Shown here: positions 6,932 to 10,330 of the stretch, piece by piece | How positions within the stretch are numbered: position 1 is the first letter of the stretch | Layout of the letters: the number at the start of each line of letters is the position of its first letter | Assembly: GCA_002432555.1 (NCBI GenBank) | Contig: DJFO01000152.1 | Location: 13,301 to 23,630 of the forward strand | Length of the DNA stretch: 10,330 bases | Direction of reading: 5' to 3' | Source: Marinagarivorans sp. UBA5870 | GTDB lineage: Bacteria; Pseudomonadota; Gammaproteobacteria; Pseudomonadales; Cellvibrionaceae | Program-made: the position numbers and the translations under genes | The notes under the pieces: generated by a model | Seen by the model: only the letters and a program-made list of their open reading frames with translations | Database searches by the model: none | Told to the model about the DNA's origin: nothing

Positions 6932-6946
6932 TTTGACCCGTGGATG
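6932..6946 (+). repeat. 15-bp near-direct repeat, copy 2 (beyond the 3' end of the PepSY gene)
   Basis: TTTGACCCGTGGATG matches copy 1 at 6382-6396 in 13 of 15 bases. It ends 11 bases before the stop codon of the minus-strand PepSY gene. No gene is evident between the carrier-protein stop and this point. Confidence 0.4.
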
Positions 6947-6957
6947 CGCCCGGGAAA

Positions 6958-8160
6958 TTATTTGTGATTTTTCTGAAAAGCCAATTGTCCCTTCATCGAA
7001 TCGCTGCCTCTCACGGCCGAAGGTAGTTTTGGAGACCGTCGCTTTCGCCGTTTATGGCTCCACACGGTTACCCCGGTGAGAAACAATACCAGAGGGGTCA
7101 ACCCAGCCATGAAAACCATCAGCCGTCCCAGTTGACCCAAAGCCTCCCCATTATGCAAGGGGAACATCCATTCTAAGACATCATCCCCGCTGGACCCGGC
7201 GAGGGGATCGCGCACCTGTAATACCTGGCCAGTGCGGGGGTCGAGCCAGACTCGGCTGGTACCCAGCTTTGCCCGCGGTTCATCCGCTTGGCGAAAAATA
7301 AAACTGATCGCAGAAGTGCCATCGCTGGGGCGCACGCCGTTGAATTGCGCATCGGGAAATACCGCCTGCGCGATTTCGTAGAGTTTATCCAAGGAGTGTA
7401 ATTTGTGATCTGCAGATTCGAGAGCCGGATCTTCCAGTTGATGATTATGCAGTGGCGCAACTCGGTGGATCATCGGATTGAGCCAGCCGCTAAAGGCCAT
7501 TTGTACGCCGGAAATTGAGATCACCAGCAATGGCAGCAAGGAAAGGTAACCAAAAACCCGGTGCAGGTCGAAAGTATGGCGAATTCCTCGCGCCCCAGAC
7601 TTGAGCCAAATGGCCTGTCGCCACTTGCCGCCGCGCGGCCACCAGAGAACCGCCCCCGACAAGAGCGAAAACACCAGAGCTAAACCGAAAGCGCCGACCA
7701 GATATTGTCCCGTATTGCCCCAATAAGCCCCGCGCAGTAAAAGCGAGTAATGCAGCGAATAGGCCCAGGACATGACGTTCGTGCGGGACAGTTCTCCCGT
7801 CGCCCACCCGCGGGTTCCCAAGATTTCTCCTGGATAGGGACAGAAGAGTATTTCCAAGGCCTCGGCCGAATCCTGGGGATGAGGGATATAGGCGTGCCAG
7901 GCCGCGGTTTCACCGACGCCTCGGTAGAGGGAATAGCGGGAAGCATCCGAGAAAAAAGTTCGAAGTACAGAGTGCGCTTGGTCTAAAGATACGTCGGCTT
8001 GCGATTGGGGGCAGGTGAGTAACCGCGCATTGAGTTGCCGATCAAGCGTGTCGTGGTAAACCAAAATACTGCCGGAGATGCCCAATAACGCAATCCAGGC
8101 CCCGGCCGCCAAACCAAGCCAGAGGTGCACCTTGCGCCATAGGAGTCGCGCCTTAGACAT
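6958..8160 (-). CDS. PepSY-associated TM-helix protein (PiuB-like, iron/siderophore-linked)
   Basis: From the ATG at 8160 the protein is 400 residues with four membrane helices: about 12-35, 152-175, 202-224 and 341-366. This is the usual length and topology of PepSY-TM proteins. Family marks are visible: WRKVHLWLGL at the start, LHYSLLL (His137), RHTFDLHRVFGY (His195, His200), FPLHNGEALG (His336) and the last helix ending LTGVTVW. The large periplasmic segments contain PepSY-like parts, for example LGTSRVWLDPRTGQVLQV (299-316). These His residues inside or near the membrane suggest haem binding and electron transfer. Relatives often accompany siderophore receptors and are proposed to reduce ferric siderophores in the periplasm. 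A GTG at 8184 in the same frame would add eight residues. Neither start has a well-spaced Shine-Dalgarno (GGAG lies 12 bases before 8160). The gene diverges from the Fur-controlled reductase gene and may share that regulation. Confidence 0.85.
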   Translation of the reverse strand: MSKARLLWRKVHLWLGLAAGAWIALLGISGSILVYHDTLDRQLNARLLTCPQSQADVSLDQAHSVLRTFFSDASRYSLYRGVGETAAWHAYIPHPQDSAEALEILFCPYPGEILGTRGWATGELSRTNVMSWAYSLHYSLLLRGAYWGNTGQYLVGAFGLALVFSLLSGAVLWWPRGGKWRQAIWLKSGARGIRHTFDLHRVFGYLSLLPLLVISISGVQMAFSGWLNPMIHRVAPLHNHQLEDPALESADHKLHSLDKLYEIAQAVFPDAQFNGVRPSDGTSAISFIFRQADEPRAKLGTSRVWLDPRTGQVLQVRDPLAGSSGDDVLEWMFPLHNGEALGQLGRLMVFMAGLTPLVLFLTGVTVWSHKRRKRRSPKLPSAVRGSDSMKGQLAFQKNHK

Positions 8161-8211
8161 CAACCGAAGAATCTCCAAACCCACCGAAGCTCAGACCCGT
8201 GGCCCGAGCGG

Positions 8212-8240
8212 TTGAACCCGCTAAGAGAGAAGGATACCAT
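8212..8240 (+). promoter_or_regulatory. fhuF: Candidate sigma70 promoter of the FhuF-like gene
   Basis: TTGAAC (8212-8217), a 17-base spacer and TACCAT (8235-8240) give an optimally spaced promoter matching 4/6 at -10. The predicted transcription start near 8247 falls inside the Fur box that follows. Confidence 0.5.
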
Positions 8241-8241
8241 C

Positions 8242-8260
8242 AATGCTAATTGTTCTCATT
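8242..8260. promoter_or_regulatory. Fur box (iron-responsive operator)
   Basis: AATGCTAATTGTTCTCATT fits the 7-1-7 Fur consensus TGATAAT-N-ATTATCA at 11 of 14 arm positions (8244-8258), with matching AA/TT flanks. It directly follows the -10 element and covers the expected transcription start. Iron-loaded Fur bound there would block RNA polymerase. The context of a ferric-siderophore reductase gene supports the call. Confidence 0.7.
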
Positions 8261-8298
8261 CATGCCGCCAGATTTCGTGCGGCCATCGACATTTCTCC

Positions 8299-8302
8299 AG
8301 GA
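8299..8302 (+). promoter_or_regulatory. fhuF: Ribosome binding site deciding the ATG start at 8310
   Basis: AGGA (in CCAGGA) lies seven bases before the ATG at 8310. The longer in-frame starts, TTG 8250 and ATG 8262, lie inside or two bases beyond the Fur box and lack a Shine-Dalgarno that the predicted transcript could contain. Confidence 0.5.
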
Positions 8303-8309
8303 TTCGGCA

Positions 8310-9092
8310 ATGCATTTACCTGAGAAGGTGCGACGGGCTTGGCCGGGTTTGGACAACCTACTCGGATCGCAGATACCCACTGGTGCCTCCACAATCGGTT
8401 TCAACCGCATGCTTCAGCAACCCGTATTGGCTAATCTGCTGGACGCTTACAGCAAGACTTACCCCAAGGCCAACCGCGCGGCGGTGGCTTCCCAGTGGTC
8501 GATGGATTTTTTATGCACGCTTCTGCCCGCCGCCCTGGTGCCTCCGTTGGCCGCTGGCTGGGGGTTGGATTTGGAGAAGGATCTTTGCGTTGTGCTCGAC
8601 GGGGGAAAGTGGCTCGCTCTAGCGCCGGGCGCTGCGCCCGTTCACCTAGAGCACTTCGAGTTATCGCGGTATCTCGATCGACTCCTCGAGCGGCAGGTGG
8701 AACCGGTCTTTCGCGGGTTATCCGTCCAGAGCGGACTCTCGGGCAAAGTGCTCTGGACCAACTTTACGGCGGTGTGGGACAGCGTCTGGGGGCGGATGAA
8801 ACTGGATGTCTGCGACGGGGACTACCTAGATTCAGCTGCGGCATGGCTGGAGTGCGCCCGGGTTCTGCCGGGGAATAAGCGGCTGCGCGATCTTCAACGT
8901 CCAACTCTGGCGCCGGCGCCGATCATGGGAAGACAATGGCCGCTGCGCGCCCACTGTTGTCTCCACTTCCAGCTGTGCGACCCGGGCGAAGCGGCCATAT
9001 GGTGCGAGGCCTGTCCAAAGCTGCGTCAACAACCCTTGGCAGAGCAGGTGCGTTATTTGACGGAGTTGCGGGCCGAGTCTGGTTCCGATTAG
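8310..9092 (+). CDS. fhuF: FhuF-like siderophore-iron reductase (2Fe-2S)
   Basis: The 260-residue product ends with the hallmark Cys cluster of the FhuF family: Cys216-Cys217, Cys232 and Cys235 in CCLHFQL...WCEAC, which bind an unusual 2Fe-2S centre. The segment SGLSGKVLWTNFTAVWDSV (141-159) fits the family core before it. FhuF proteins reduce ferric hydroxamate or related siderophores in the cytoplasm so that iron is released. E. coli FhuF has CC-x10-C-x2-C, whereas here the spacing is CC-x14-C-x2-C with an extra Cys223 in the insert. The start at 8310 is chosen because AGGA precedes it and upstream starts collide with the Fur box. Longer forms from 8250 or 8262 remain possible. The gene is monocistronic and converges on the thioesterase gene, with 33 bases between the stops. 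The Fur box predicts expression under iron starvation. Confidence 0.85.
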   Translation: MHLPEKVRRAWPGLDNLLGSQIPTGASTIGFNRMLQQPVLANLLDAYSKTYPKANRAAVASQWSMDFLCTLLPAALVPPLAAGWGLDLEKDLCVVLDGGKWLALAPGAAPVHLEHFELSRYLDRLLERQVEPVFRGLSVQSGLSGKVLWTNFTAVWDSVWGRMKLDVCDGDYLDSAAAWLECARVLPGNKRLRDLQRPTLAPAPIMGRQWPLRAHCCLHFQLCDPGEAAIWCEACPKLRQQPLAEQVRYLTELRAESGSD

Positions 9093-9125
9093 TTCGCCGC
9101 GGCATGGTCCGGCAAAACTTTTCGC

Positions 9126-9890
9126 TCACCGGTCGTTTGTCGTGAGGGAGGTGAATGGCCGCAAGGACTCCCGCAGTAGACGGCATACCGCCGCAAGCTC
9201 CGGCTGAAGGTAAAAGTGGTTTCCCGGGAAATATTCCTGGCGAAACTCGGCGGTTGTTTCGCGCCGCCAGTGGAGCAAATCGTCATGCACCAGGTGCGGA
9301 TCATCGCGTCCCGCCAGGAGCGTGACAGGTGCGGACAGGGCAGGGCGTCGCTGATACTTGTCGTTTTGCAGGAGGGTGAGATCGGCCCTAATAGCCGGCA
9401 GCAACAATTCCATCAGCGCCTCATTTCCCAATATTTCCGGCGGCGTGCCGCTGTAAGTGCGCAGCCGTGCGATCAGCGCACGGTCATCCATCAAGGTAAT
9501 ATCCGGCCGCTCAGGCTTAGTGCCCGGCGCGTTGGTCGCGGAGATAAACAGGTGGCAGGGGGCGGGCAGGCCTGCGTGCGCGCAGGCGTGGGCAAGCTCG
9601 AACGCAACGAGTCCGCCGAGACTGTGGCCGAAAAAAGCGTAGGGTAAATCCACCCACGCACGCAGTGCCTCGACCAACTCATCGATCAGCGGGCGCCACT
9701 CGCGATAGGGCGTCTCGCCGAAGCGCGCACCGCGCCCAGGTGGCTGCAGAGCGTTAACTTGAATGTGCGGAGCGAGTCCGTCCTGCCAATTGGCGAAAGC
9801 GGCCGCACCGCCTCCGGCAAATGGAAAGCAGAATAAACGGACGTGCGCGCCGGCGGCCGCTTGGGTGGCAATCCAACCCGCCTGTTTCAC
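9126..9890 (-). CDS. Type II thioesterase (GrsT-like) of an NRPS/PKS locus
   Basis: This 254-residue alpha/beta hydrolase has the usual length of stand-alone thioesterases. It shows LFCFPFAGGGAAAFANW near the N-terminus (oxyanion region), QPPGRGARF (49-57), the nucleophile motif GHSLGG (Ser90), the acid in AGRDDP (Asp197, or Asp196) and PGNHFYL with the catalytic His225. Such enzymes hydrolyse wrongly loaded or stalled acyl groups from carrier domains of non-ribosomal peptide or polyketide synthases in the cytoplasm. Translation begins at a GTG (9888-9890) that overlaps the TGA of the upstream exporter gene (GTGA), with no good Shine-Dalgarno of its own, so it depends on coupled translation. 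The gene is the last of a leftward operon. With the adjacent exporter and FhuF this suggests proof-reading in siderophore synthesis. Confidence 0.92.
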   Translation of the reverse strand: MKQAGWIATQAAAGAHVRLFCFPFAGGGAAAFANWQDGLAPHIQVNALQPPGRGARFGETPYREWRPLIDELVEALRAWVDLPYAFFGHSLGGLVAFELAHACAHAGLPAPCHLFISATNAPGTKPERPDITLMDDRALIARLRTYSGTPPEILGNEALMELLLPAIRADLTLLQNDKYQRRPALSAPVTLLAGRDDPHLVHDDLLHWRRETTAEFRQEYFPGNHFYLQPELAAVCRLLRESLRPFTSLTTNDR

Positions 9891-10330
9891 AGGCGTGTCA
9901 CAGCGCCGGCTTGGGCGAGGACGTGCCCGTCATCCGACAGGAGTCTGCCGTCCTGCAGTTTTAATACCCGATCGGCACAATAAAAGTAAGCGTCGTCGTG
10001 ACTGATCACGATTACGGTTTTTCCGCGCGCTTTGAGTTCCGGTAGCAGTGAAGTATAAAAAATCCTTTTGAATACCGGATCTTGATCCGCCGCCCATTCG
10101 TCAAACAGATACACCGGCCGGTCTTCCAAATAGGAGGCAACCAGGGCGAGGCGTTTGCGTTGCCCGGTGGACAGATTGACAGTCGAGAATTTCCCGCCCT
10201 CCAGCCGCACCTTGTGTTGCATTCCCAGCGCCTGAATATAGTGTTGTGCCCGCTCGCGCAAATCCGGATGCTCGACCCCGAGCAGTTCCTCAAATAAATG
10301 AAAATCCGCGAATACGGCAGAAAAATATTG
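9887..10330 (-). CDS. Cyclic-peptide/siderophore ABC exporter, C-terminal ATPase part (5' end outside window)
   Basis: The reading frame is open to the right edge, leaving the last 147 residues, which form the second half of an ABC ATPase domain. Seen in order are a Q-loop-proximal stretch FSAVFADFHLFEELLG, the ABC signature LSTGQRKRLAL, Walker B VYLFDEWAADQDP and the switch His in VIVISHDDAYF, then DRVLKLQDGRL. The wording 'LSTGQRKRLALV' with 'DEWAADQDP' is typical of the cyclic-peptide exporter family (PvdE, SyrD, YojI). In that family one chain carries six membrane helices followed by the ATPase and exports lipopeptides or pyoverdine precursors across the inner membrane. The membrane part and Walker A lie beyond the window. 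The TGA overlaps the GTG of the thioesterase, so the two are one operon. This placement implies NRPS genes further right. Confidence 0.9.
   Translation of the reverse strand, partial: QYFSAVFADFHLFEELLGVEHPDLRERAQHYIQALGMQHKVRLEGGKFSTVNLSTGQRKRLALVASYLEDRPVYLFDEWAADQDPVFKRIFYTSLLPELKARGKTVIVISHDDAYFYCADRVLKLQDGRLLSDDGHVLAQAGAVTRL

Noticed and set aside
7750..7986. Plus-strand open frame inside the PepSY gene
   Set aside because: It is an antisense shadow. The minus-strand frame carries the family motifs and membrane helices.
9093..9125. Bidirectional terminator between the convergent FhuF-like and thioesterase genes
   Set aside because: Only a 4-bp GCCG/CGGC stem with a long loop and short A/T runs is visible, which is not enough to call a terminator.
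9216..9647. Plus-strand 143-codon frame opposite the thioesterase
   Set aside because: Antisense shadow in G+C-rich coding DNA. The minus strand has a full catalytic triad and no ribosome site supports the plus frame.
1..10330. CRISPR arrays, tRNA/rRNA genes, insertion sequences or transposase genes
   Set aside because: No regularly spaced repeats, cloverleaf-like segments, terminal inverted repeats or transposase motifs were seen on either strand.

Overview
The window looks like chromosomal DNA of a Gram-negative bacterium, most likely a gammaproteobacterium. The reasons are an outer-membrane beta-barrel protein with a Sec signal peptide, a Fur-type operator, a FhuF-type ferric-siderophore reductase and a PvdE/SyrD-type exporter. 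I cannot name the genus. Two unrelated neighbourhoods meet here, with a stand-alone carrier-protein gene between them. By eye the right-hand block (from about 7000) is richer in G+C than the left-hand block.

Left block (1-6323, all on the + strand). A possible 3' gene end (2-148) is followed by an outer-membrane beta-barrel protein (316-1449). Next come a small secreted protein of unknown function (1649-2071) and, three bases later, a calcineurin-like metallophosphoesterase (2075-2950). After 67 bases there is a 1101-residue protein (3018-6323). It combines an N-terminal CHAT (caspase-like) region, a STAND/NB-ARC-type NTPase and a long helical, TPR-like C-terminus. This is the architecture of a signal-sensing switch protein, of the kind used in immunity or programmed responses. 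However, the positions where the catalytic His and Cys of CHAT should lie are Pro and Ala, so it appears to be a pseudoprotease. This is the most unusual object in the window.

Middle (6324-6957). A perfect 14-bp palindrome sits directly upstream of a plausible promoter. The promoter serves a 90-residue acyl/peptidyl carrier protein (6433-6705) with a phosphopantetheine-type Ser. The rest is non-coding as far as I can see. It holds a 7-bp inverted repeat and the second copy of a 15-bp near-repeat whose first copy lies upstream of the carrier-protein gene.

Right block (6958-10330): the edge of an iron/siderophore locus. A PepSY-type membrane protein (minus strand) and a FhuF-like 2Fe-2S reductase (plus strand) diverge from a short region. 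That region contains a sigma70-like promoter overlapped by a good Fur box, so the reductase should be made under iron starvation. Converging on the reductase gene from the right are a type II thioesterase and the 3' end of a cyclic-peptide-type ABC exporter. These two are translationally coupled on the minus strand. Together they point to a non-ribosomal peptide siderophore assembly line just beyond the right edge: synthesis with thioesterase editing, export by the ABC protein, and iron release by FhuF and perhaps the PepSY protein after uptake.
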